A stretch of 64,000 nt of DNA, from assembly GCF_001929375.1 (NCBI RefSeq), contig NZ_MSGO01000014.1, positions 44,860 through 108,859 on the forward strand, written 5' to 3'. A program made the translations under genes and the position numbers. Below the pieces are notes generated by a model. That model had not been told where the DNA came from. It searched no databases and was given only the letters and a program-made list of their open reading frames with translations. Below are positions 27,301-34,680 of the stretch, piece after piece. Each line of letters begins with the position of its first letter. Position 1 is the first letter of the stretch. The stretch is from Actinomyces oris. Its GTDB lineage: Bacteria > Actinomycetota > Actinomycetes > Actinomycetales > Actinomycetaceae.

Positions 27301-27631
27301 GCCTGCCAGCGGCCAGGACGCTTCGGACTCCCCGGTTGAGGACAAGCCGGTCAAGACCCGGTCGAGGAAGGCGGCTGACAAGAAGTCGGCGAAGAAGGCC
27401 GGTGAGAAGAAGGGCGACAAGGCGGATAAGAAGTCAGGGAGGAAGACCGGCAAGAAGACTGAGAAGAAGGCCGCCACGACGTCTGAGGACCCTGCTGAGC
27501 CGCAGCCCGGCGAGGAGTCGTCGGAGCCGGCGGAGGAGAAACCTGCAAGGAGAACACGGCGGCGGGCCACGGCGAAGAGCACTGCGCCCTCGCCGGAGAT
27601 TTCTTCAGACACCCCGGAGGCCTCGGCCTGA
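24386..27631 (+). CDS. rne: Ribonuclease E/G family endoribonuclease
   Basis: Main mRNA- and rRNA-processing endonuclease. 1081 residues. A disordered Arg/Glu/Ala-rich extension of about 400 residues has repeated RRRRVTAA-type blocks. The catalytic core runs about 420-860: S1-like VGNVYVGRVQNVLPSMEAAF, DNase-I-like domain with TVIDVNTGRFTG and MVVIDFVDM, and the Zn-link TTCEHCKGRGF. A Lys/Ala/Glu-rich tail follows. Both tails are typical of actinobacterial RNase E. ATG 24386 is the first start giving family-like sequence; GGAGAG is 10 nt upstream. rplU and rpmA follow. Confidence 0.93.
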   Translation: MARRTTSESTESYEQERADGDAVSAPAPRRRRRVTAATAAPAQAPAAEQPTPAGAAGATTSGPEEPGVQQVPQAPAVESAPSRRRRKVVAASAAPEEAPAAEPHVAAEAGEPDGAHATEGGPSADAAQEDIEEQADTEGTDGEEPDTPQGDDALTGTGSDEEDLQAPRLPAASLLFQAPDPSRARRRRRVTAAAAAPQEAPSASRHQGAKDWADEEDNAAPTGSKDRDEATGAESSRADRSSTRGRRRRRAAADTGTPQEPREDSAPDEPDAEVPEADGPDSADGTDEARDGAAEDAREGGTRRKRRRGGRGRRSRSRGEDSVHNDADDESPAVEDDGADAAPSRETSADGAAEAAASTVSGSRRRRRRSRTRSDSGDLRDEVTALKGSTRLEAKRQRRREGRAAGRRRPIVTEAEFLARRESVDRQMIVRESDGLNQIAVLEDGLLVEHYVSRHTQTSMVGNVYVGRVQNVLPSMEAAFVDLGKGRNAVLYAGEVNWDAAGLEGRPRRIEDALSSGDTVLVQVTKDPIGHKGARLTSQITLAGRYLVMVPGGTMTGISRKLPDTERSRLKKILKRIVPDSAGVIVRTAAEGATQEQLAADVERLVAQWEAIDKKASSVMKGGGRAPVLLKGEPELAVRVIRDVFNEDFRKLVVSGDNSWSTISQYIDEVSPDLSERLEHWVGPEDVFTAHRVDEQLAKGFDRKVWLPSGGTLVIDRTEAMTVIDVNTGRFTGAGGTLEETVTRNNLEAAEEIVRQLRLRDIGGMVVIDFVDMVLESNRDLVLRRLVECLGRDRTRHQVTEVTSLGLVQMTRKRVGQGLVEAFSTTCEHCKGRGFIVHDEPVENQQVDMSASASRGGGRSRGRKNREEQAAGGGKKEAKKDSQETKGSKGAKGSGHGKGDAGRDVAGSPESGADDEARAAVRGALAQIAAAAEQAHKDNHQEGQDPHEDQGAVEASAVGVSDSAHDVLGAAEPASGQDASDSPVEDKPVKTRSRKAADKKSAKKAGEKKGDKADKKSGRKTGKKTEKKAATTSEDPAEPQPGEESSEPAEEKPARRTRRRATAKSTAPSPEISSDTPEASA

Positions 27632-27677
27632 CGAGGTCTCCGTGCCCAAGAACACAGGGGGTGGGTCGGGTCGGAGG

Positions 27678-27706
27678 TTGGTGCCGGCGACATGATCGCC
27701 TAGAGT
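27678..27706 (+). promoter_or_regulatory. Promoter of rplU-rpmA
   Basis: TTGGTG (27678-27683), a 17-nt spacer and TAGAGT (27701-27706), about 100 nt before rplU. The leader of roughly 95 nt could hold ribosomal-protein autoregulation, but no recognised leader motif was identified. Confidence 0.5.
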
Positions 27707-27807
27707 TATCTGCCGGTGCGTCTTGCGCCATTGCCCAGACAGGGCCCTCCCGGTGAGGCCGATCCCGGTCTTGCAGCGAGTGAGAGCCTTCCGAAGAATC
27801 TACAGAG

Positions 27808-28128
27808 ATGAGCATTCAAGTGGTCTACGCGATCGTCAAGGCCGGCGGCCGTCAGGAGAAGGTCTCCGTCGGCGACGTCGTGGTTGTCGACAAGCTTGCT
27901 GGTGAGATCGGCGACGAGGTCACCCTCGCCCCCGTCATGCTGGTGGATGGCGACAAGGTGACCACCTCTGCCGCCGATCTGGCCAAGTCCTCCGTCACCG
28001 CCGAGATCATCGGCGACGAGAAGGGCCCCAAGATCAACATCCTCAAGTTCAAGAACAAGACCGGCTTCCGCAAGCGCCAGGGCCACCGCGCTCAGCTGAC
28101 GGCCGTCAAGGTCACCGCCATCAAGTGA
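27808..28128 (+). CDS. rplU: 50S ribosomal protein L21
   Basis: 106 residues: [20 protein letters not shown] at the N-terminus and the [20 protein letters not shown] tail are the L21 signatures. ATG 27808 is the annotated start. Many actinobacterial L21 proteins begin at VYAIV, so a GTG at 27820 is an alternative, and neither start has a strong ribosome site. rpmA follows after 69 nt. Confidence 0.95.
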   Translation: MSIQVVYAIVKAGGRQEKVSVGDVVVVDKLAGEIGDEVTLAPVMLVDGDKVTTSAADLAKSSVTAEIIGDEKGPKINILKFKNKTGFRKRQGHRAQLTAVKVTAIK

Positions 28129-28197
28129 CCGCCCCGGCGTCAGCCAGTACGCGGGCATCCTGAACGCACACGCTCGAGAAGAAAGAAGCCTTCAACC

Positions 28198-28455
28198 ATG
28201 GCACACAAGAAGGGTCTTGGTTCCTCCCGTAACGGCCGCGACTCCAACGCGCAGCGCCTCGGCGTCAAGCGCTTCGGCGGCCAGCTCGTCAAGGCCGGTG
28301 AGATCATCGTCCGCCAGCGCGGCACCCACTTCCACCCGGGCCGCAACGTCGGCCGCGGCAACGACGACACCCTGTTCGCCACCGCTGCCGGTAACGTCGA
28401 GTTCGGCACCTTCCGCGGTCGCCGGGTCGTCAACGTCGTGCTCCCCGAGGCCTGA
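28198..28455 (+). CDS. rpmA: 50S ribosomal protein L27
   Basis: 85 residues beginning [20 protein letters not shown] with the Gly/Arg-rich body typical of L27 ([20 protein letters not shown]). The N-terminal tail reaches the peptidyl-transferase centre in the family. It begins directly with AHKKG, so there is no Firmicutes-type cleavable leader. GAAGAAAGAAG is the ribosome site. A large palindrome follows the stop. Confidence 0.97.
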   Translation: MAHKKGLGSSRNGRDSNAQRLGVKRFGGQLVKAGEIIVRQRGTHFHPGRNVGRGNDDTLFATAAGNVEFGTFRGRRVVNVVLPEA

Positions 28456-28476
28456 GCCCCGAGCACATCTACACGT

Positions 28477-28516
28477 CGCGAGAGGGCGGACGGCAGCTGC
28501 CGTCCGCCCTCTCGCG
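28477..28516. terminator. Perfect 40-bp palindrome between rpmA and obg
   Basis: Two exact 20-nt arms (28477-28496 and 28497-28516; left arm starts CGCGAGAGGGCGG, centre CAGCTG) with no mismatch and no spacer. RNA would fold as a very strong hairpin with about 18 bp of stem. There is no U tract. It lies 22 nt after the rpmA stop and 26 nt before obg, so it probably ends or attenuates the ribosomal-protein message. Confidence 0.7.
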
Positions 28517-28541
28517 CTATCCCGGACTCACAGGAGACCCC

Positions 28542-30149
28542 ATGCCCAGCTTCATTGACCGAGTGGTCCTCCACGTGGCCGGCGGCGACGGCGGCAACGG
28601 CTGCACCTCCGTGCACCGTGAGAAGTTCAAGCCCCTGGCCGGACCCGACGGCGGCGACGGCGGTCATGGCGGCGACGTCGTCCTGACCGCCGACCCCCGG
28701 GTGACGACCCTGCTGAGCTACCACCGCTCCCCGCACCAGCGGGCCGGCAACGGCACCCCCGGCATGGGGGACTGGCGCCGCGGTACCGACGGCAAGAACC
28801 TTGTCCTGCCCGTTCCTGAGGGCACCGTCGTCAAGGACTCGAGCGGCCAGGTCATCGCCGACCTCGTGGGGGAGAGCACCAGCGTCGTCGTCGCCCAGGG
28901 CGGCACCGGCGGGCGCGGCAACTTCTCCCTGGCCTCCGCCAAGCGCAAGGCCCCCGGCTTCCACCTCCTGGGAGAGCCCGGTCAGGTCCAGGACATCACC
29001 TTAGAGCTCAAGACCATTGCCGACGTCGCCCTGGTGGGTTACCCCAGCGCCGGCAAGTCCTCCCTCATCGCCGCCATGAGCGCCGCCCGCCCCAAGATCG
29101 CCGACTACCCCTTCACGACCCTCGTGCCCAACCTCGGGGTCGTTGAGGCCGGCGATGTCCGCTACACCATCGCCGACGTCCCCGGCCTCATCCCCGGAGC
29201 CTCCCAGGGCAAGGGGCTGGGGCTGGACTTCCTGCGGCACATCGAGCGCTGCGCCGTCATCGTCCACGTCCTGGACTGCGCCACCCTCGAGCCGGGGCGC
29301 GACCCCCTGTCCGACCTGGACACCATCGAGGCCGAGCTCGCCGCCTACTCCGAGCGCCTCGGCGAGCAGGAGGACGATCCCTCCCTCACCGGACGGGTCC
29401 CGCTCATGGAGCGCCCCCGCATCGTGGTGCTCAACAAGGTCGACGTGCCCGACGCCGCCGAGCTCGCCGAGTTCGTGCGCGCCGACATCGAGGCCCGGGG
29501 AGTGCCGGTCCACATCGTCTCCGCGGTCGCTCACACGGGGCTGCACCCCCTGTCCTTCGCCCTGGCCGAGGAAATCGAGCGGGCCCGCAAGGCGGCTCCG
29601 GCGGCTCCCCAGCGCGACGGCGAGTCCGGTGGGACCGACGGCTCCGGTGAGCCGCGCCCCATTATCCGGCCCGCAGCGGTCGGACGCCGGGAGAAGGAGA
29701 GTGTCGCCCAGGTGCGTCTGCTGGCCCATCCCAGTGAGGGGCAGGTCTATCAGGTCCGGGGGCAGCGACCCGAGCGCTGGGTGCGTCAGACCGATTTCTC
29801 CAATGACGAGGCCGTCGGCTATCTCGCCGACCGCCTGGCCGCGGCCGGGGTCGAGGACGAGCTCGTCAAGGCCGGCGCCCACGCCGGCGACACCGTCCTC
29901 ATCGGCGAGGTCGACGGGGGAGTGCTCTTCACCTGGGAGCCCTCGATGACCACCGGCCCCGAGCTGCTGGGCGCCCGAGGCACCGACCTGCGCCTGGAGA
30001 CCAGTCGGCGTCGGACCAACGTGGAGCGGCGCAGCCAGTACCACGAGATGATGGATGCCAAGGAGGCCGCGCGCCAGCAGCTGCGCGACGAGGCCGCCGA
30101 GGGCCTGTGGACCGATGCCGCCTCCTGGCACGGGGACGACGAGGACTGA
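28542..30149 (+). CDS. obg: GTPase Obg (CgtA), ribosome assembly
   Basis: 535 residues. Obg fold [20 protein letters not shown] with the Gly-rich loops; G domain with P-loop [15 protein letters not shown], switch region [25 protein letters not shown] and NKVD. A C-terminal OCT domain (about 380-460) carries the [20 protein letters not shown] signature, then a charged tail. It binds the 50S subunit during maturation. ATG 28542 has an AGGAGA ribosome site. proB starts 13 nt downstream. Confidence 0.96.
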   Translation: MPSFIDRVVLHVAGGDGGNGCTSVHREKFKPLAGPDGGDGGHGGDVVLTADPRVTTLLSYHRSPHQRAGNGTPGMGDWRRGTDGKNLVLPVPEGTVVKDSSGQVIADLVGESTSVVVAQGGTGGRGNFSLASAKRKAPGFHLLGEPGQVQDITLELKTIADVALVGYPSAGKSSLIAAMSAARPKIADYPFTTLVPNLGVVEAGDVRYTIADVPGLIPGASQGKGLGLDFLRHIERCAVIVHVLDCATLEPGRDPLSDLDTIEAELAAYSERLGEQEDDPSLTGRVPLMERPRIVVLNKVDVPDAAELAEFVRADIEARGVPVHIVSAVAHTGLHPLSFALAEEIERARKAAPAAPQRDGESGGTDGSGEPRPIIRPAAVGRREKESVAQVRLLAHPSEGQVYQVRGQRPERWVRQTDFSNDEAVGYLADRLAAAGVEDELVKAGAHAGDTVLIGEVDGGVLFTWEPSMTTGPELLGARGTDLRLETSRRRTNVERRSQYHEMMDAKEAARQQLRDEAAEGLWTDAASWHGDDED

Positions 30150-30162
30150 CCGGAGGGATCCC

Positions 30163-31326
30163 GTGACACCATCAGGAACCGGCGCCGACGGCGGGCAGGA
30201 GCGCCCGGAACGGCTGCCCGAGGGGGCCCGCGTGGTGGTCAAGGTCGGCTCCTCGTCCCTGACGCGCGCCGACGGCGGGCTCGACCTCAACCGCATCGAC
30301 ATCCTCGCCGGCCTCATCGCCGGCATGCGACGCCGTGGCCACGACGTCGTCCTGGTCTCCTCCGGGGCCGTCGCCTCAGGACTGGTGCCCCTGGGGATGA
30401 GCCGGCGCCCCGACGAGCTCAGTCTCCTGCAGGCGGCCGCCTCCGTGGGACAGGGACGGCTCGCCGCCCGCTGGGAGACTGCGATGAGCGCCTACGGACT
30501 GGTGACCGCCCAGGTCCTCCTCACCGCCCACGACGTCGCCATCCGCAGCCACTACCGCACGGTGCGCGCCACCTTCGACTCCCTGCTCTCACTGGGAGCC
30601 GTCCCCATCATCAATGAGAACGACGCGGTGGCCACCAGCGAGTTCAGCCTCGGCGACAACGACCGGCTCGCCGCCCTCGTGGCCCACCTGGTGACCGCTG
30701 ACGTCCTCGTGCTGCTCACCGACGTCGACGGCCTGTGGACCGCGCGCCCCGGGACCCCCGGCGCCATCCCCATCCGCCACGTGCGCTCCTCCGCGGACCT
30801 GGCGGGGGTCAGCGTCTCCGGGCGCGGATCCTTCGTGGGAACCGGCGGCATGACCACCAAGCTCCAGGCCGCCTCCATCGCCTGCGCCTCAGGCACCACC
30901 ACCCTCATCGCCCGGGCCGACGACGCCACTGGGCTCCTGGGGCGGGGACGGGTTCCCAGCAACCTGGGCACCTGGTTCGAGCCCACCGGGCCCCACCGCC
31001 CCAGCCGCCGACTGTGGATGGCCCACGCCTCCCAGCCCGAAGGACGTGTTCTCGTCGATGCCGGGGCGGCCCGGGCCCTGACCGTGGGGAAGAAGTCACT
31101 CCTGCTGCCCGGCCTGACCGGCGTCGACGGGGACTTCGAATCGGGCTCCGTGGTCGACGTCGTCGGCCCCGAGGGCGTCCTGGCACGGGGGATATGCCGC
31201 TACGCCGCCGCCGAGCTGCGCGAGGTCCTGGCGGCCAGGGCCGAGGGTGCCGCCGCCCCCGATCACGTGGCCCCAGTGATCCACCGCGACGATCTGGCCG
31301 AGCTGCCCCGTATCGCCGGAGTCTGA
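30163..31326 (+). CDS. proB: Glutamate 5-kinase
   Basis: First step of proline synthesis: ATP phosphorylation of glutamate. 387 residues from GTG 30163 (CGGAGGG ribosome site). Amino-acid-kinase fold with VVVKVGSSSLT, VSSGAVASG, INENDAVATSE and GTGGMTTKLQAA. A C-terminal PUA domain (about 295-370) starts GRVLVDAGAARAL. The longer frame to 30055 overlaps obg. proA, its metabolic partner, normally follows directly. Here a 1.9-kb foreign cassette separates them. Confidence 0.95.
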   Translation: MTPSGTGADGGQERPERLPEGARVVVKVGSSSLTRADGGLDLNRIDILAGLIAGMRRRGHDVVLVSSGAVASGLVPLGMSRRPDELSLLQAAASVGQGRLAARWETAMSAYGLVTAQVLLTAHDVAIRSHYRTVRATFDSLLSLGAVPIINENDAVATSEFSLGDNDRLAALVAHLVTADVLVLLTDVDGLWTARPGTPGAIPIRHVRSSADLAGVSVSGRGSFVGTGGMTTKLQAASIACASGTTTLIARADDATGLLGRGRVPSNLGTWFEPTGPHRPSRRLWMAHASQPEGRVLVDAGAARALTVGKKSLLLPGLTGVDGDFESGSVVDVVGPEGVLARGICRYAAAELREVLAARAEGAAAPDHVAPVIHRDDLAELPRIAGV

Positions 31327-31328
31327 AA

Positions 31329-31336
31329 GTTCTTCT
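31329..31336. repeat. Left copy of 8-bp direct repeat GTTCTTCT
   Basis: Starts 2 nt after the proB stop. An identical copy lies at 33184-33191, just before proA. It could be a target-site duplication, but 8 bp may be chance. Confidence 0.3.
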
Positions 31337-31934
31337 ACTGCGTCAACAGGAATGAACGCAGTTCCTCTAAACGTACGAGAGCACGATGGAGACTCGGACT
31401 GTTCTGAGCAGCTGCAGCTACATCCCAGTAGTCCTCTGCGAATTTGTTGATCTGAGAGACATACAAGGGTCCGGCGCTTCCGTCGGGATGGACTAGGTCA
31501 CTGCGGATATCGCGATTGCGTGATTTGCTGCATAGTGCGAGTAAAGTACGTTTAGCGTGTGGCAGAAGTTCGGTGTCGACGGGAACGGTCTTCGCTGCGA
31601 TTTTGAAGTACTGTGAGAATGACTGCGGATCAGCCATGAGCCACCCCTCCGTCATTGGATGGACAATGCGTAGCAAAAATGCCGGGTTGGCTGTATCTGA
31701 TTTCGTTAGATGTCTGCGAAGTTCCACTGGGCATTTTGCGTCGGAATCACGAAAAACTACCCAAGGGTTGGATGGTGAGGTTCTTGATAGGCTTTGAATT
31801 AGTTTGTCGATGTTGCCCGATCCGTTCTTGGTGACGATTCGCGCCAGAGAGAATCCAGAGTGCTTAATTATCTTTTTGGCCATCCCTTGGTCTGATTGTC
31901 CTTCGACGGCTACTTTAACATACGGTGTAAGCAT
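31335..31934 (-). CDS. TOPRIM-like DUF4276-family protein of an ATPase/nuclease pair
   Basis: 199 residues. The N-terminus VKVAVEGQSDQGMAKKII has the EGxSD pattern of TOPRIM motif 1, and WVVFRDSDAKCP gives an acidic DxD. IVHPMTEGWLMADPQSFSQYF resembles the ExWLLAD block of DUF4276. TOPRIM folds with E and DxD are metal-dependent nucleases or toxin effectors in OLD, Gabija and PARIS systems. ATG 31934 follows GAAGGTG. The gene starts 12 nt after the ATPase stop, so the two are co-transcribed. Nuclease function is inference, not shown. Low GC. Confidence 0.65.
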   Translation of the reverse strand: MLTPYVKVAVEGQSDQGMAKKIIKHSGFSLARIVTKNGSGNIDKLIQSLSRTSPSNPWVVFRDSDAKCPVELRRHLTKSDTANPAFLLRIVHPMTEGWLMADPQSFSQYFKIAAKTVPVDTELLPHAKRTLLALCSKSRNRDIRSDLVHPDGSAGPLYVSQINKFAEDYWDVAAAAQNSPSLHRALVRLEELRSFLLTQ

Positions 31935-31946
31935 GCTGGTACACCT

Positions 31947-33101
31947 TCAGCGACCTGAAGAGTTAACGAGTCCCTGCAACTCCTCTGGCGCAATGAGGCC
32001 ATTAATGGCGTCTGAAACAGGGAGACCGATTTCGATGTCTTCTATTGCACTGCTGATACTTGAAAGCAGATTCGCGGTCGTTCCGTCGTCAGTCACTTGC
32101 AGAACGAGTATCTCCTTCGGATTAATTCCCTCTTCGTCGAGGAGCTCTGGAGCATGGGTGGATAATACAATCTGAAGGTCGTTGGAACGCTGTGCCATGG
32201 CGAACATGGAAGGAAGAACTTTGACAATAGCCGAGTTGAGTGACAACTCGGGTTCCTCTAGAAGGAGAACTCCGGCATTGCTCGGCGCTTTGATGATGGT
32301 CCAGAGAAGGCCGATAAGGCGTAAAGTTCCGTCCGAGAAATCTGTTTCATACTGTGTTGAGGGTGTGGAACGCCAGTTCCTATATCCGGCTTTGAGGTGA
32401 GGGGTTCCTGAGGGATCCACCTCGATCTCAAGAGACTCGAACTCGGGTACGGCTGCTTGTAGAGCTCTTTGCATCCGCCTCATCCATGCGTCCCTCGTGC
32501 GTTTGGGGGTGGCGTTCATCTGTGCGATGAAGTCTCTCCCGAACGGGTCTTGGGGGGTGGCGTTGATTCGCCCCGGATCTCGAATGATCTGCGGAACTAA
32601 GTGGAAATACTGGACCTTGCTGAAGTAGTCCGCTATCTCGCGGAAATCCTGGTTTGCTGCGATCTGCTCAAGATGTGTCTGTGTGAGACGCTCTTTGTCT
32701 GAATTATCCACGGAGTTGGGGCGCCTGAGTATTATATTCCTGTTTTTTTCAACAAGTTCTTCATCGACGATCGGCCGATTGAGTCCTCCTGATTCCCCCT
32801 TGATGGATAAACGGTACCTCCAGGAAGTGTCGCCGTCGACAAGGTCTACATCAATGATGAGCCTTCCTTTTCGGAAGTTTCGGGAGAACAGACTGCGTAC
32901 TTTGCTGAGGCCGCCTCGGCTGGAAATTGCGCTGGTGAGACCTCCTCCAGGTGCAGCAACGTCACCTAGAAATCGGAAGAGGTCGAGTAGGTTGGATTTT
33001 CCGGCCGCGTTGGGGCCGACAATGAATAGTCTGCGTTCAAGGTCGAAGTCTATTGTTTTAAAGTTTCTCCAGTTGTTCGCAGAAATGTGAGTTATCTTCA
33101 C
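31947..33101 (-). CDS. ABC/SMC-type AAA ATPase (AAA_21, OLD-like) of an ATPase/nuclease pair
   Basis: 384 residues. Begins VKITHISANNWRNFKTIDFD, the RecF/OLD N-terminus, with Walker A GPNAAGKSNLLDLF (about 27), signature-like FSDGTLRL, Walker B VLLLEEPELSLN and D/H loop STHAPELLD. The middle (about 90-240) is variable and may dimerise or bind DNA. GTG 33101 is chosen: GGGAG lies 10 nt upstream, and the alternative TTG 33146 precedes the predicted transcription start. Such ATPases with a separate TOPRIM partner are typical of anti-phage modules, for example PARIS, but this pair is not clearly PARIS. Confidence 0.78.
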   Translation of the reverse strand: MKITHISANNWRNFKTIDFDLERRLFIVGPNAAGKSNLLDLFRFLGDVAAPGGGLTSAISSRGGLSKVRSLFSRNFRKGRLIIDVDLVDGDTSWRYRLSIKGESGGLNRPIVDEELVEKNRNIILRRPNSVDNSDKERLTQTHLEQIAANQDFREIADYFSKVQYFHLVPQIIRDPGRINATPQDPFGRDFIAQMNATPKRTRDAWMRRMQRALQAAVPEFESLEIEVDPSGTPHLKAGYRNWRSTPSTQYETDFSDGTLRLIGLLWTIIKAPSNAGVLLLEEPELSLNSAIVKVLPSMFAMAQRSNDLQIVLSTHAPELLDEEGINPKEILVLQVTDDGTTANLLSSISSAIEDIEIGLPVSDAINGLIAPEELQGLVNSSGR

Positions 33102-33148
33102 GGAAGATTTGCTCCCATCGAATGGTTGCTGTCTAAGGGGGTTCAACT

Positions 33149-33177
33149 AGTCTATCGCTTCAACTTCACTTTTGCTA
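33149..33177 (-). promoter_or_regulatory. Putative promoter of the ATPase/TOPRIM cassette
   Basis: On the minus strand TAGCAA (33172-33177), a 17-nt spacer and TAGACT (33149-33154) place +1 near 33142, giving a leader of about 40 nt. The -35 is weak (3 of 6) and shares its bases with the proA -35 on the other strand. Confidence 0.35.
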
Positions 33178-33199
33178 GATTGCGTTCTTCTTCTATCAT
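33172..33199 (+). promoter_or_regulatory. Leaderless proA promoter
   Basis: TTGCTA (33172-33177), a 16-nt spacer and TATCAT (33194-33199), ending 6 nt before the proA ATG, where no ribosome site exists. Part of the promoter lies in cassette-like DNA, so it may have been acquired when proA was separated from proB. Confidence 0.5.
33184..33191. repeat. Right copy of 8-bp direct repeat GTTCTTCT
   Basis: Identical to 31329-31336 and 14 nt before the proA start. It lies inside the proA promoter spacer. Confidence 0.3.
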
Positions 33200-33205
33200 G
33201 TCCCC

Positions 33206-34501
33206 ATGAACGACGTCGAGGCCCACGAGCTCGTCACGACAACCGCCCGCTCAGCCCGCGTGGCGCAACGAGGCCTGGCCAGGGCTCCGCGCGCCGTCAA
33301 GGACGCGGCCCTGGAGGCCATGGCCCACAGCCTCACCGAGTACGGCGAAGCGATCCTCGCGGCCAATGCCGCCGACCTGGAGCGCGGACGCCAAGCAGGA
33401 ATGAAGGCCGGCCTCCTCGATCGCCTGGCCCTGGACAGCGGGCGGCTGTCAGCCATCGCCGACTCCCTGCGCGAGGTGGCCGCCCTGCCCGATCCCGTGG
33501 GTCAGGTCGTTGACGGCTCGGTCATGCCCAACGGGCTGCGAGTGCGCCGGGTGCGGGTGCCACTGGGCGTCGTCGGCATGATCTACGAGGCCCGCCCCAA
33601 TGTCACCGTCGACACCGCCGCCCTGGCCGTCAAGTCCGGCAACGCCATCATCCTGCGTGGGGGCAGCGCCGCCCAGGACTCCAACGCCGCCATCGTCGCG
33701 GCCCTGCGCAGCGCCCTGGAGGCACGGGGACTGCCCGCAGGCCTCGTCACCAGCGTCGACGCCGCCGGTCGGGACGGGGCCCGCGCCCTCATGCGCGCCC
33801 ACGGTCTGGTCGACGCCCTGGTGCCGCGGGGCGGGGCCGGACTCATCCGCACCGTCGTCGAGCAGTCCACCGTGCCCGTCATCGAGACCGGATCGGGCAA
33901 CTGCCACGTCTACGTCGACGCCAGCGCCGATCTGGGGGCAGCGGTGGACGTCATCGTCAACGCCAAGACCCAGCGCGTCGGCGTGTGCAACGCCGCCGAG
34001 ACGCTCCTGGTCCACGCCGATGTCGCCGCCACCTACCTGCCGGCGGCCGCCCGCGCCCTGTGGGACAAGGACACCGTCCTGCACGCCGACCCCACCGCCC
34101 ACCGGCTCCTGGCCGAGACTGCGACGGCCGGTGGACGTGATGACCTCCTGACCGAGGCCACTGAGGCCGACTGGGACACCGAGTACGGCTCGCTGGACCT
34201 GGCCGTGCGCGTCGTCGAGAGCCTGGAGGAGGCCATCGACCACATCCGCGCCCACACCACCGGGCACACCGAGGCGGTCCTCGCCCAGGACGTGAGCGTC
34301 ATCAACGACTTCATCGCCGGCATGGACTCGGCGGCCGTCATGGTCAACGCCTCGACCCGCTTCACCGACGGCGGGCAGCTGGGACTGGGGGCCGAGCTGG
34401 GCATCTCCACCCAGAAGCTCCACGCCCGCGGCCCCATGGGATTGAGCGAGCTGACGACGACGACCTGGATCGTCGAGGGAGACGGCCACATCCGTCCCTG
34501 A
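33206..34501 (+). CDS. proA: Gamma-glutamyl phosphate reductase
   Basis: Second step of proline synthesis: NADPH reduction of glutamyl phosphate. 431 residues of the aldehyde-dehydrogenase fold, with GVVGMIYEARPNVTVD, the Gly-rich IILRGGSAAQDSN, catalytic-Cys region AKTQRVGVCNAAETLLV, and LGAELGISTQKLHARGPMGL at the C-terminus. All usual landmarks are present, so the gene is intact despite the cassette. No Shine-Dalgarno sequence precedes the ATG. Confidence 0.95.
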   Translation: MNDVEAHELVTTTARSARVAQRGLARAPRAVKDAALEAMAHSLTEYGEAILAANAADLERGRQAGMKAGLLDRLALDSGRLSAIADSLREVAALPDPVGQVVDGSVMPNGLRVRRVRVPLGVVGMIYEARPNVTVDTAALAVKSGNAIILRGGSAAQDSNAAIVAALRSALEARGLPAGLVTSVDAAGRDGARALMRAHGLVDALVPRGGAGLIRTVVEQSTVPVIETGSGNCHVYVDASADLGAAVDVIVNAKTQRVGVCNAAETLLVHADVAATYLPAAARALWDKDTVLHADPTAHRLLAETATAGGRDDLLTEATEADWDTEYGSLDLAVRVVESLEEAIDHIRAHTTGHTEAVLAQDVSVINDFIAGMDSAAVMVNASTRFTDGGQLGLGAELGISTQKLHARGPMGLSELTTTTWIVEGDGHIRP

Positions 34502-34680
34502 GTCCTCGCGCCTGCGAGTGATGCTGGGACGTCTCGGAGCTGTACTGATTGTGAGAAGCGAGCGGATCAGTTCTGTGACTCCCCGGCGCCGTGTTCCGGT
34601 GCTTTGTCCTCTCATTCATGTTACGGTCGACAAAAGTCGGGTAGGTCCGAGTCAGAGCCGGGGAGAAGGGGGACGCCGGA

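Larger units (their letters stand above)
31327..33205. mobile_element. Low-GC inserted cassette between proB and proA
   Basis: Base composition drops abruptly after the proB stop to roughly half GC and returns at proA. Codons such as TTA, ATA and AGA, rare nearby, are common here. The cassette holds only two minus-strand genes, an ATPase and a TOPRIM-like protein, opposite to proBA. No integrase, transposase, att site or long terminal repeat is seen. An 8-bp direct repeat lies near both ends. Confidence 0.65.

Noticed and set aside
31335..33101. Calling the cassette a PARIS or Gabija system
   Set aside because: Gabija GajA has ATPase and TOPRIM in one protein, and the small protein looks like DUF4276 rather than the PARIS DUF4435 partner. 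The name would need a profile search.
33099..33146. TTG 33146 as start of the cassette ATPase
   Set aside because: No ribosome site and it precedes the predicted transcript start. GTG 33101 begins at the conserved N-terminus with GGGAG upstream.
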